64,000 bases of DNA from the NCBI RefSeq assembly GCF_001027925.1, contig NZ_LECT01000050.1:1-64000 (forward strand). The letters are read 5' to 3'. The position numbers were made by a program, and so were the translations under genes. Shown one piece after another: positions 18,172 to 26,595 of this stretch (its first letter is position 1; every line of letters starts with the position of its first letter). The notes under the pieces are model-generated. The model made no database searches, was not told where the DNA came from, and saw only the letters and a program-made list of their open reading frames with translations. Origin of the DNA: Rhodopirellula islandica (lineage in GTDB: Bacteria; Planctomycetota; Planctomycetia; Pirellulales; Pirellulaceae).

Positions 18172-20043
18172 ATGGCTTCGTTGTTCGTCATTCGAGGACG
18201 TGACCAGGGAAAACACTTCCAGCTCGCTTCAACCGTCACCCGACTGGGACGGGAATCCAGCAACAATGTGCAGTTGCTCGATAACGAGGCCTCACGCAGT
18301 CACGCCGAGATTCGCGGCGATGGAACCGGCCGTCGCTACGAACTGGTCGATTTGGGCAGCAGCAACGGAACGCTGGTCAACAATCGCAAAATCACTCGGC
18401 ACGTTTTGACCAGCGGCGATCGGATTGAGATCGGCTCCACGCTGCTGATCTTCACCGGAACCGGCAACGTGTCCGCCCTCGATGCGGCTCACGGCGTCGA
18501 CATCGTTCGCCAAGTCCGGGGGGGCGACGCCAGCAACATTGTTTCGTCGCTGTCTCGAGAAGGAGTCGTCTCGCCGTACTCACCGGAGGGAGCCTCCTCG
18601 GGCGCTGTCCCCACCCCCAAGCCAACGTCCGCGCCCACGACCCTTCCGCCGCCGATCCCGCCGCCAGTCGAAACGGGGGCGGATCCAGCTCGCAGTGCGG
18701 GAAAGAATCCCTCGGTCGTCACTCCCGAACGAACCGGGCAATTCCATGGGCCACCCGTCATCGGCCGACTCGATGCCGACCGATCGCTCGAAGTGATGTA
18801 CTTAACCGCCATCGCTGTGGGACGGACCGATGACCTGGACGAAGTTCTGGATCGAGTCTTGAAACTGGTCTTCGACTGGGTCGAGGCTGATCGTGGATGC
18901 ATCATGCTTCGCGACCCTGAAACCAAGCGACTGACTCCGGCTGCCAGGTGCGACCGAGACTCGGCGAGCGATGGCCCCCAACCCAAATCGACGTCCAAAT
19001 CCCACGACCGAATTCAGATCAGCCATACGATTTTGGATTACGTGCTGCAACACAAACAGGGCGTTCGCACCAACGACGCACTGGACGACGAACGATTTGA
19101 TTCCGCCGCATCGATTGTGCAAGGCGGCGTTCGCGAAGCCCTCTGCGTTCCTCTGCAAGGTCGCTACGAAATCGTTGGCATGTTGTACGTCGACACTTAC
19201 ACCACGCCGGGAGAACTGGTTCGCAAGGGCGGGGCAACTCGCTTCCATGATGAACACCTCCGGTTGATCACCGCGGTCGGACACCAAGCCGCACTCGCGA
19301 TCGAGGACACGTTCTACTACTCCGCACTCCTGCAAGGCGAACGTCTGGCCGCGATGGGCCAGACGATTGCGACGCTGTCACACCACATCAAGAACATCCT
19401 GCAAGGAGTTCGCGGTGGCAGCTACCTGATCGAATCGGGATTGCAGAAGGATGACACCGAAGCCATCCGTCGTGGTTGGTCCATCGTCGATCGCAACCAA
19501 GAACGGATCAGCAACCTCGTGCTCGACATGCTGACGTTCTCCAAAGAACGTGACCCGGTGCTGCGAGAGGGCAACCTCAACGAGGTCGTTCATGATGTGG
19601 TCGAACTCATGCAGAGCAGGGCAGGGCAGGGCGAAATCGAACTGGTTTCGGAGACGGAAGACACGCTGCCAATTGCAACCTTCGACGGCGAAGCCATCCA
19701 CCGGGCGGTTCTGAACTTGGTCACCAACGCGATTGACGCGGCCACCAAGAGAGTGCTGGTCAAAACGTTCTACGATGCCGCTGAAGGCTGGATCGTTGAC
19801 GTTGAAGACGACGGCGAAGGCGTCCCCAAAGAAGACCGCGAACAAATCTTCTCGTTGTTTGAATCCAAGAAAGGTGCTCGCGGAACTGGGTTGGGCTTGC
19901 CCGTCAGCGCCAAAATTCTTCGCGAACACGGGGGTTCGTTGACCGTTGACGATTCCCCCAGTGGCGGAGCCCGCTTCCGAATGATCTTGCCCGCCACCGG
20001 CACCGACATCAACGAACTTTCGCGAAGCGAAACCCAGGCGTAG
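18172..20043 (+). CDS. FHA-GAF sensor histidine kinase
   Basis: The 623-aa protein has an N-terminal FHA domain (residues ~1-95: TRLGRESSNNVQLLD, ASRSHAEI, LGSSNGTLVN), which binds phosphothreonine. A proline-rich linker follows (~130-190), then a GAF domain (~205-375) and a histidine-kinase module. The phosphoacceptor is in LSHHIKNILQGVRGG; the ATPase boxes are LVTNAIDAA, VEDDGEGVP and GLGLPVSAKI. There is no transmembrane segment, so it is cytoplasmic. No response regulator is adjacent. The FHA domain suggests input from one of the Ser/Thr kinases, which is inference. A doubled KOPS-like motif at 19619-19631 encodes AGQG between the kinase boxes. Confidence 0.9.
   Translation: MASLFVIRGRDQGKHFQLASTVTRLGRESSNNVQLLDNEASRSHAEIRGDGTGRRYELVDLGSSNGTLVNNRKITRHVLTSGDRIEIGSTLLIFTGTGNVSALDAAHGVDIVRQVRGGDASNIVSSLSREGVVSPYSPEGASSGAVPTPKPTSAPTTLPPPIPPPVETGADPARSAGKNPSVVTPERTGQFHGPPVIGRLDADRSLEVMYLTAIAVGRTDDLDEVLDRVLKLVFDWVEADRGCIMLRDPETKRLTPAARCDRDSASDGPQPKSTSKSHDRIQISHTILDYVLQHKQGVRTNDALDDERFDSAASIVQGGVREALCVPLQGRYEIVGMLYVDTYTTPGELVRKGGATRFHDEHLRLITAVGHQAALAIEDTFYYSALLQGERLAAMGQTIATLSHHIKNILQGVRGGSYLIESGLQKDDTEAIRRGWSIVDRNQERISNLVLDMLTFSKERDPVLREGNLNEVVHDVVELMQSRAGQGEIELVSETEDTLPIATFDGEAIHRAVLNLVTNAIDAATKRVLVKTFYDAAEGWIVDVEDDGEGVPKEDREQIFSLFESKKGARGTGLGLPVSAKILREHGGSLTVDDSPSGGARFRMILPATGTDINELSRSETQA
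19619..19631 (+). other. Doubled KOPS-like octamer inside a CDS
   Basis: Two overlapping GGGCAGGG octamers on the + strand encode RAGQGE in the histidine kinase, between the phosphoacceptor helix region and the N box. Confidence 0.6.
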
Positions 20044-20050
20044 GGACCGT

Positions 20051-20177
20051 TAAGCAGGTACGCAGGTGTCATCGGGTATGTGAGCCGCTGGCGTTAGCCA
20101 CGGTTTTCACGCACAACCGGGGCGAACGCCCAAACGGCTCACATGGTTGTGCTTGATCACTCCTGCCGACCTGCTTA
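20051..20177. mobile_element. MITE-like element of a second family (127 bp)
   Basis: Terminal inverted repeats TAAGCAGGTACGCAGG and CCTGCCGACCTGCTTA match at 14 of 16 positions, and both outer ends are TA. Inside, GTGAGCCG (20080-20087) pairs with CGGCTCAC (20135-20142), and GGCGTTAGCCACGG pairs imperfectly with CCGGGGCGAACGCC, giving a long hairpin. It lies immediately after the histidine kinase stop and has no coding capacity. Confidence 0.7.
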
Positions 20178-20210
20178 GAACGGCGTGAAGAGCATCGGCA
20201 GTCGCGGAGC

Positions 20211-20331
20211 ACGTTCGAAAAATGAATGGTGGCTGGCGTCTGGGTTTCGCCCCGGATGGGGCCGTCGTGGGAGTTGGGGGCGTCCCTCGCTCACGCGTCG
20301 GGTTGTGATGGGTGGTCTTGGCCGACTCTGG
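20211..20331 (+). repeat. Dispersed repeat family C, copy 2
   Basis: Second copy of the ~120-bp repeat at 7953-8075, in the same orientation. Together with the MITE-like element it fills the gap 20044-20383, where I see no gene. Confidence 0.85.
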
Positions 20332-20383
20332 TTCAGCAACAATTGATGAGCGAGACATTCCCGCCAGGTTGAGATGCCGTCAC

Positions 20384-21253
20384 TTAGAACTCCAACGAGT
20401 CAAAGAACTCCGATGGCTTGTCCAGTTCACTCTCGTTGGATCTTGGCTCGCGTTGGCCGCCGACGAGGTCTCGGATCTCGGAATAGGGCGAGTACATCAC
20501 CACGACCAAATTTCGATTGTGAACAAAGATTTCGCAGTCCGACCCTTCAATACCGCCCACGCCTGATTGCATGGTCCCCGCCATTCCGTCCACTCCGGAC
20601 CGGGCAACGGGACGAGAATTCGAGAGACGAATTCTCATGTCTCGCAACAATTCCGCAATCGGAATGCTTGGATCGATTGCCGCCGGCAAATCAGCCACGA
20701 CCAGCGAATACTGAGATCCAGTTTCCTTTCTTCTTCCGGTGAGCTCATGGACTGTTGTGCCGGGGAACTGCTGCGACTTGTCTCTTCGATCTTCGCCGGC
20801 CGGCATGTTGATCGTGTAGCCCTTGTAGCTCACCGATGTCCAACCGCTGTGCCGCGATCCCAAGTACCCGATCGCGAAAATCCCTCCGGCACACAGCACG
20901 ACGCTCAGCACCCCGAGCCCTACGATCGTGCTGATGATCTTCACGGCAGCGTTCGCCCCTCCACCCCGTTTCTTCGCAGGCTTGGGTGGCTGATATACGG
21001 TCACGGGTCCCGAGGGACGAAAGACCGAGCTCGGTGGTGCCGCAGCCGACCGGCCAGAACCCGAGGAGCTGGAACTGGGCAGGCTATCGAACAAGTTCTC
21101 GGGAGGAACGCTGATGGGCACAGCCGACGTCGCGGGAGCCCGAACGGTGAGCATCAACTCGCACTTCGGACACTTCACCTTCACCGCTCCCGTCGCGGCA
21201 GGAAGTTGCAAGGTCGTCTTGCAGCGAGGACAAACAATGCGATGTCCGGTCAT
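20384..21253 (-). CDS. Zinc-ribbon membrane protein of unknown function
   Basis: The 289-aa protein has an N-terminal zinc ribbon (CPRCKTTLQLP, CPKCELMLTV: two CxxC pairs). A Ser/Pro-rich linker and one transmembrane helix follow (AAVKIISTIVGLGVLSVVLCAGGIFAIG, roughly 110-138). The ~150-residue domain after it (YKGYTINMPAG, SQYSLVVADLP, MRIRLSNSRPV) would be outside the cytoplasm. This layout is frequent in planctomycetes and its role is unknown. The start at 21253 has GGGAG at the right distance; the frame is open to 21277. Confidence 0.7.
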   Translation of the reverse strand: MTGHRIVCPRCKTTLQLPAATGAVKVKCPKCELMLTVRAPATSAVPISVPPENLFDSLPSSSSSGSGRSAAAPPSSVFRPSGPVTVYQPPKPAKKRGGGANAAVKIISTIVGLGVLSVVLCAGGIFAIGYLGSRHSGWTSVSYKGYTINMPAGEDRRDKSQQFPGTTVHELTGRRKETGSQYSLVVADLPAAIDPSIPIAELLRDMRIRLSNSRPVARSGVDGMAGTMQSGVGGIEGSDCEIFVHNRNLVVVMYSPYSEIRDLVGGQREPRSNESELDKPSEFFDSLEF

Positions 21254-21318
21254 CGAAACTCCCACGCGATTCATCACGCGAAACGTGATGCGACAATCAG
21301 TATGGCCCCGACACCAGT

Positions 21319-22326
21319 CTACCCCAATGCGACCGAGAGAGCTTCTCGCATCACTGGCAGCACTCGCTCTTTGACCTCATCGAGGGTGCCTTCCAAGAAC
21401 GCACCCGCAGCGGCTTTGTGACCACCGCCTCCGAACTGACGAGCGACCTCGTTGCAATCCACGCTGCATCGACTACGGAAGCTCAGTTTGAAGCCACCTC
21501 GCACCTGGCCAACAAAGATGACGGCGGCTTGGGTGCCGCGAATGGCCAAGGTCAAGTTGATCGCGTCTTCGGTGTCGTTGGGTTGCGCGCCGCACAACTC
21601 AAAGTCTTCTTTATGGACGGAGGTATACACCAGCGTGCCATCCATCTCGGTGGTTGTTCGAGAAAGAATCAACCCGCGTAGTTTCAATCGCCCGAGCGTG
21701 TCACGTTCATAGAGATCGCCGTACACCTCACTGGGGACAACCCCTGCATCCATCAAACGGCCGATCGTTCGGTAGGTGTCCGATGTGACACTGGGGAACC
21801 GAAACCATCCGGTGTCCGTCGCGATTGCCGCGAACAACGGAGTCGCCATCGTTCGGGTCAGCGGCACGTTGAGCGCGTCCGCGGCCTGCACCACCAAATG
21901 ACCGGTCGCTTCGGACTGATAGTCTTTGTACATCCTCGCCCCCAGCTCATCCTCCCCCACGTGATGATCAAGCACCATCTTGTCCGCGCGAGACGCGCGG
22001 ATGACATCGCCCATGTCACCAAGTTGCGCCCACGCACTGGTGTCGAGGATCATGATGCAATCCGCTTTCACATCCTCGGCTTCGACGGAATCGCCCAGCA
22101 CTTCGATGTTGCCGGCAGGATCCAGGAACGACAAAGCAGGCGGAGTTCGGTGAGCATTGATGATGCGAACGTCTTTTCCAACCGTTCGCAACACTTCTGC
22201 CATCCCCAGCTCACTGCCAAGCGCATCGCAATCGGGTCGAATGTGGCTGACCAAAACAAACGACTGATAGTGTTTGATTTGGTCAACAAACGCTTTCCAG
22301 TTGACTCCCACGAGCGGATCTTTCAT
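21319..22326 (-). CDS. nrnA: DHH-family phosphoesterase, NrnA-like (oligoribonuclease / pAp phosphatase)
   Basis: The 335-aa enzyme has the DHH motifs SHIRPDCDALGSE, the Asp in MILDTSAW, and DHHVGEDELG. The C-terminal DHHA1 glycine-rich site is GGGHKAAAGAF. This matches bifunctional NrnA proteins, which degrade 2-5-nt RNA and dephosphorylate 3'-phosphoadenosine 5'-phosphate. It could also be a related DHH enzyme acting on cyclic-dinucleotide products, but it lacks the membrane/GGDEF parts of GdpP. Its ATG directly follows the ribF stop with no gap, so the two are certainly one transcription unit. Confidence 0.85.
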   Translation of the reverse strand: MKDPLVGVNWKAFVDQIKHYQSFVLVSHIRPDCDALGSELGMAEVLRTVGKDVRIINAHRTPPALSFLDPAGNIEVLGDSVEAEDVKADCIMILDTSAWAQLGDMGDVIRASRADKMVLDHHVGEDELGARMYKDYQSEATGHLVVQAADALNVPLTRTMATPLFAAIATDTGWFRFPSVTSDTYRTIGRLMDAGVVPSEVYGDLYERDTLGRLKLRGLILSRTTTEMDGTLVYTSVHKEDFELCGAQPNDTEDAINLTLAIRGTQAAVIFVGQVRGGFKLSFRSRCSVDCNEVARQFGGGGHKAAAGAFLEGTLDEVKERVLPVMREALSVALG

Positions 22327-23298
22327 TCAAGGTTGAGATGGCAGAGATGAAACCGTCTCTCGAACGGTTTGCAAATCAATTTGCAATTGTTGTTTTAAAG
22401 CAGAAGCGTCGGCAAACTTCTGCACGCCCCGCACTTGGCTCACCAAAGTCAGCGTTAGCATTTTGCCATAAAGGTCACCATCGTAGTCGAGCAGGTGAGC
22501 TTCGATTTTGGTTTCCTGGCGTTCGTCAAAGGTCGGATTGGGACCGATGTGAACCGCCGCAGGATGGCAGGTCCCGTCAACGGTTCCCTCCCATGATGCC
22601 AGAGCCGCGTACACGCCGTTTTCTGGAATCAATGTTTCGACGCCGCTCAGGTTCGCGGTGGGGAACCCCAGCGTTCGCCCTCGTTGCTCCCCTGTCGTCA
22701 CGGTTCCGGTCAAACAGTACCGGCTGCCGAGCATTTGATTGGCCAGCGGAAGATCGCCCGATGCGATGGCCTCACGCACCCGTGAGCTGCTGACCAGGCG
22801 TTCGTCGCGAACCGATGGCACCACGATTTCGACGTCGATTTGACGTTCATCCGCCAACTCTTTCAGACGAGTCGTGTTGCCAGCCCGATCGCGTCCGAAG
22901 AAGAAATTCGGCCCTTCGATGATCGCTTTGCCCGACAGTTGTTCCACGATCAATCGCTGAAAGAACTCTTCCGCGGTTTGGTTCAAAAATTCGCGAGTTG
23001 CCTCGCAGACCAGCAAATGATCGATCCCCAACTCGGACATCAGCTCCGCCCGGCGGGGCAGGGTGGTCAGCTTGGGCGGTGCCCCGTGAGGCCGCAGCAC
23101 CGACGCGGGGTGCGGGTCCATCACGATCGCGATCGCTTTGCCGCCAACCCGTTCGGCATGTTGTCGAACCCGGTCCAGCAACGCACGGTGCCCCAGGTGC
23201 ACCCCATCAAAGTTGCCAATGCTGATCGCGCCTCCTTGAAGCGATTGATGCAGGTCGGGGTCGCCCGCGAGGTCGCTCAAGTAAATCAGGGAGGTCAT
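22327..23298 (-). CDS. ribF: Bifunctional riboflavin kinase / FAD synthetase
   Basis: The 323-aa protein converts riboflavin to FMN and FAD. The N-terminal nucleotidyltransferase domain has IGNFDGVHLGHRALL and SSRVREAIASGD (the SSxxR motif). The C-terminal riboflavin kinase domain has GRTLGFPTANL and the NPTFDERQETKIEAHLLD segment with the catalytic Glu. The length is normal for the family. It is directly followed by nrnA. In many bacteria ribF sits next to rbfA/truB/nrnA-type genes, so this pair is a remnant of a common neighbourhood. Confidence 0.95.
   Translation of the reverse strand: MTSLIYLSDLAGDPDLHQSLQGGAISIGNFDGVHLGHRALLDRVRQHAERVGGKAIAIVMDPHPASVLRPHGAPPKLTTLPRRAELMSELGIDHLLVCEATREFLNQTAEEFFQRLIVEQLSGKAIIEGPNFFFGRDRAGNTTRLKELADERQIDVEIVVPSVRDERLVSSSRVREAIASGDLPLANQMLGSRYCLTGTVTTGEQRGRTLGFPTANLSGVETLIPENGVYAALASWEGTVDGTCHPAAVHIGPNPTFDERQETKIEAHLLDYDGDLYGKMLTLTLVSQVRGVQKFADASALKQQLQIDLQTVRETVSSLPSQP
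23056..23063 (+). other. KOPS-like octamer inside ribF
   Basis: A single GGGCAGGG on the + strand, in the nucleotidyltransferase part of ribF. Confidence 0.5.
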
Positions 23299-23305
23299 TC
23301 AATCG

Positions 23306-23318
23306 GGGCAGGGCAGGG
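23306..23318 (+). other. Doubled KOPS-like octamer between nnrD and ribF
   Basis: Two overlapping GGGCAGGG octamers on the + strand, 8 bp upstream of the ribF start. Confidence 0.6.
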
Positions 23319-23376
23319 GAGGAACCAAAAGGAATCAGGCAAGCGTGCTCAGTATGCCTGATTCACCTCGATTTCG

Positions 23377-24321
23377 TCAGATCCCATCGCGTTCACTCGC
23401 GTCCGTCGTCATTTCATCCGCGACGATTGCCAGTGAGTCCAAAACATGCACCGCGGTCATCCCAGCGAGACTGACCCGCGCCGCCGCCTCATCGCCGCTG
23501 CGGCCATGAATCCAAACCCCTAGCCTCGCCGCATCGGAACCGCTCAGCCCTTGCCCCAACAGAGATGTCACCACCCCGGTCAACACATCGCCGCACCCAG
23601 CGGTCGCCATTCCGGGATTGCCCGTCGTGTTTTGCCAGATGGAACCTGGCTGGCCATCCCTTTTCGAAACGACGTGCGATGGCCCGCCTTTGACGACGAT
23701 GGTCCATCCCAATCGCCCGGTCAATTTCTCCGCCGCCTTGAGCTGCGCATCGACGTCGTTCGCGGACGCCCCCGTCAACCGTTGCAGTTCACCCGGATGC
23801 GGCGTCAAGACGCAAGCTGCATCGTTGCTGCTTCGCTGAAACCGGTCGTCACGCAACCAATCCTGCTCGGCAATGATGTTCAGCGCATCGGCGTCCAAAA
23901 CCACTGGCAAATCTTTTTTCGCCAGCAAACCTGCGACGATCGTGGCACTCCCAGGTCCCCTTGAGATCCCAGGACCACATCCGACGGCGGCCTGAGCGGG
24001 CAAGCGTTCCCGCAAGGATTCCCACGCCGAATCAGCAAACTTCTGACCGTCGTCCGACATCCCATGGGTCATGATCGCGGGATGGAACCCTGCCACGCAG
24101 TCCAAAATGCAATCGGGAACCGCTGCGGCGACCAGCCCCGATCCTGTGTGTAGCGCCGCGATGGACGACAACGAGACCGATCCCGCCATGCCGCGCGAAC
24201 CACCGACCAACAACACCCGACCAAAATTGCCTTTGTGGGCGGACACATCCCGACGTGGAATCCGCAGCGGAGGCGGGTTGGTAGACTGAGTCAAAATGGT
24301 TGGCGTCACAACAGATGACAT
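23377..24321 (-). CDS. nnrD: ADP/ATP-dependent (S)-NAD(P)H-hydrate dehydratase
   Basis: The ~314-aa ribokinase-fold enzyme repairs hydrated NAD(P)H. Diagnostic segments are [61 protein letters not shown], and [19 protein letters not shown] (nucleotide-binding site with the catalytic Asp). The epimerase domain (NnrE/YjeF_N) that is often fused at the N-terminus is absent, and no separate nnrE is in the window. The frame is open to 24405, but MSSVV at 24321 gives a normal family N-terminus. It lies 78 bp upstream of ribF on the same strand. Confidence 0.9.
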   Translation of the reverse strand: MSSVVTPTILTQSTNPPPLRIPRRDVSAHKGNFGRVLLVGGSRGMAGSVSLSSIAALHTGSGLVAAAVPDCILDCVAGFHPAIMTHGMSDDGQKFADSAWESLRERLPAQAAVGCGPGISRGPGSATIVAGLLAKKDLPVVLDADALNIIAEQDWLRDDRFQRSSNDAACVLTPHPGELQRLTGASANDVDAQLKAAEKLTGRLGWTIVVKGGPSHVVSKRDGQPGSIWQNTTGNPGMATAGCGDVLTGVVTSLLGQGLSGSDAARLGVWIHGRSGDEAAARVSLAGMTAVHVLDSLAIVADEMTTDASERDGI

Positions 24322-24489
24322 TTCAAGCTCGGGGATTGTCGATCGTGGCAGGCAGATGAAGATCAAGGTATCAATCAGAGAGTCAACAATGCAAACGACG
24401 TGCAATGACCGAGCGGTTCAAGGGATCCAAGTTCACGCTGCCGTTTGGGCTGACGTCGCCGTCACCACCGCCAGTTCACTGGACTCGTG

Positions 24490-25581
24490 ATGCCCGCTCG
24501 ATCGCCACCTCTGTTTGCCATGCCGCCCACCCCGCTTCGCCGAATCCTGCTTGGCCTGGCCGTGTTTCTGACGATCTGCGCCGTCGCGATCATTGCCTAC
24601 GTGCAAATGGGCTGGACGCTCAGCGACGCGATTTACATGGTCGTGATCACGATCTTTGGTGTCGGCTACAGTGAAGTCAAACCAGTCGACACCCCCGCCT
24701 TGAGAACCCTGACCATCGCGATCATCGTTCTGGGATACGGCGCGGCCATCTACACCGTCGGCGGATTCATTCAGTTTTTGGTCGATGGCGAACTCCAAAG
24801 TCTCCTTAGGAATCGAAAAATGAGCCAAGGCATTGCCAGTCTTCGAGGGCACACGATCGTGTGCGGCTTCGGACGAATGGGCGTTCGTGTTGCCGAAGAA
24901 CTTCAACAACTTCACCAGCCGTTTGTGGTGGTCGATGAAAGCACATCGCGAGTCGAACAAGCCCAACAGGCTGGGATGCTGGCCATGGTCGGCAACGCCA
25001 CGGACGAGGACACGCTGCTGGCCGCCGGCATTCGTCACGCGCGAGGTTTGGCCACGTTGCTGCCCGACGATGCCGCCAACGCGTTCATTTGTGTGACAGC
25101 GAGAGATCTCGCCGACACGGTCGAGATCGTTTCGCGAGCCGAAAACCATTCGGCTCAAAAGAAACTGATCCGCTGTGGAGCCAACCATGTTGTGATGGCG
25201 GCGACAATCGGTGCCATGCGAGCCACTCAGTTGCTCGTTCGTCCGACAGCCTCCGCCGTGCTCGAATCGTATGGGCTCTCGCACGGGATCAGCGAAGAGC
25301 TTTCCGCGATCGGATTGAGCCTGGAAGAACTGGAACTGACCGCCCACTCACCCTTGGTTGGCAAACCGCTGGGTGACATCCAAGTTCGCGGCAACCGAGG
25401 TTTTTTGATCGTCGGTGTCAAACGGGACGAAGCTCCGATTCAGATGAATCCCAGCGGCAGCTTGATCTTGAAAGCCAAAGACATCGTGATCGTGGTCGGC
25501 CATCAAAACGACATTGCGGAACTGTGCTTGGCTCACAAGGTGCAACGGCACGAGATCCTTTATCGCGGGGTCAAAGCCTGA
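24490..25581 (+). CDS. Potassium channel with RCK (TrkA-N/TrkA-C) domains
   Basis: The ~363-aa protein has two membrane helices around a pore loop. The selectivity filter is TIFGVGYSE, close to the canonical TVGYGD type. A cytoplasmic RCK module follows: the Rossmann start HTIVCGFGRMGVRVAEEL, then VVVDES, GNATDEDTL, and a TrkA-C domain (LVGKPLGDIQVRGNRGFLIVGVKR). It resembles MthK/Kch channels that are gated by ligands bound to the RCK ring. The start can be the GTG at 24487 or the adjacent ATG at 24490. It is divergent from nnrD, with a ~170-bp shared upstream region. Confidence 0.9.
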   Translation: MPARSPPLFAMPPTPLRRILLGLAVFLTICAVAIIAYVQMGWTLSDAIYMVVITIFGVGYSEVKPVDTPALRTLTIAIIVLGYGAAIYTVGGFIQFLVDGELQSLLRNRKMSQGIASLRGHTIVCGFGRMGVRVAEELQQLHQPFVVVDESTSRVEQAQQAGMLAMVGNATDEDTLLAAGIRHARGLATLLPDDAANAFICVTARDLADTVEIVSRAENHSAQKKLIRCGANHVVMAATIGAMRATQLLVRPTASAVLESYGLSHGISEELSAIGLSLEELELTAHSPLVGKPLGDIQVRGNRGFLIVGVKRDEAPIQMNPSGSLILKAKDIVIVVGHQNDIAELCLAHKVQRHEILYRGVKA

Positions 25582-25611
25582 CCGGCGCCAACGATCAGGA
25601 CGCCTGCTTCG

Positions 25612-26472
25612 TCACTTTGCTTCGGAAGATTCGTCCGCGGGCGAAGTTTCCGCTTTGGCATTCGCGATTCCACTGGCGATCAAACCGGCCAAGTAGCCGC
25701 CTTTGAAGCCCGCGTCGATGTTGACCACCGCCACATTCGCGGCACACGACGTCAGCATTCCCATCAACGGGGTCAGCCCGGCGAAATTGGCTCCGTACCC
25801 CGTGCTGGCGGGCACGGCGATGACCGGTGTTGCCACGTGACCTGCCAGTGCGGCGGGCAGGGCACCTTCCATCCCCGCGACCACCACAATGGCAGCTGCG
25901 GATCGCAATCGAGGGACCGCGGCCAGCAATCGCTGCGGCCCCGCGACACCGATGTCATCAATCCGTTCGCAGGCAATTCCCATCCAAGCCAAGGTCTCGG
26001 CGGCCTCTTCGGCCACGCCTGCATCCGTGCTGCCAGCGGTGACGACAGCGACGTGAGTCGAGTGACCTTCGATGCCAATCGGCTCCAAACTCTCGTCCCC
26101 ACAGCCGATTCGCAGCGTGTGAGCGGCGGGGTTGTACCGCGTGTTTTCAAACACTCGCCGCAACTGAGCCGCCGCGGTCGCATCAATTCGTGTGATCAAG
26201 CACCCTTGGCCGACTGCGATCTGAATTTGCACGATCTGAGTCATCAGATCGGTTGATTTGCCTTCTCCATAAATCACTTCACCAAAACCACAGCGAGCTT
26301 GGCGGCCCAAATCCACGGTCGCGCCGGGCAAGGTTTGCATCTCGGCGGAGGCCCCCAGTGAACACGCCTGGATCGATTCCACGGCGGATTCCACGTTGGT
26401 TTGCCCCGCTGCGAGGTCCTGCAAAATCTGAAGCAGGGCAGGGGAGGGCGGCTGATTGGAGGGTGGGTTCAT
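25612..26472 (-). CDS. larB: Nickel pincer cofactor biosynthesis protein LarB
   Basis: The 286-aa protein has the LarB layout. A ~100-residue N-terminal domain (VDLGRQARCGFGEVIYGEGKS) is followed by a PurE-like Rossmann domain (VAVVTAGSTDAGVAEEAAETL, IVVVAGMEGALPAALAGHV, VPASTGYGANFAGLTPLMGMLTSCAANV). LarB carboxylates and hydrolyses nicotinic acid adenine dinucleotide in the first step of the cofactor of lactate racemase. larA, larC and larE are not in this window, so the pathway partners must be elsewhere. A KOPS-like pair at 26436-26448 falls in the N-terminal linker (PALLQ). Confidence 0.9.
   Translation of the reverse strand: MNPPSNQPPSPALLQILQDLAAGQTNVESAVESIQACSLGASAEMQTLPGATVDLGRQARCGFGEVIYGEGKSTDLMTQIVQIQIAVGQGCLITRIDATAAAQLRRVFENTRYNPAAHTLRIGCGDESLEPIGIEGHSTHVAVVTAGSTDAGVAEEAAETLAWMGIACERIDDIGVAGPQRLLAAVPRLRSAAAIVVVAGMEGALPAALAGHVATPVIAVPASTGYGANFAGLTPLMGMLTSCAANVAVVNIDAGFKGGYLAGLIASGIANAKAETSPADESSEAK
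25855..25862 (+). other. KOPS-like octamer inside larB
   Basis: A single GGGCAGGG on the + strand. Confidence 0.5.
26436..26448 (+). other. KOPS-like pair GGGCAGGG + GGGGAGGG
   Basis: Two overlapping octamers that both fit GGGNAGGG on the + strand, in the N-terminal linker of larB. Confidence 0.55.
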
Positions 26473-26595
26473 AGCGTTCTGCTTGACTTTCCGGCCAGGA
26501 TCCTTCTGACCGTCCTTGCGTGTTTCGCACCGGACAACTTAAATGCGAGACCTTCAAACATAGCCGATTCCCCCGCATTTGGATGCAGATCTGAG

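Noticed and set aside
24433-25347. 304-codon frame on the - strand
   Set aside because: Antisense to the K+ channel gene, whose filter and RCK motifs are clear.
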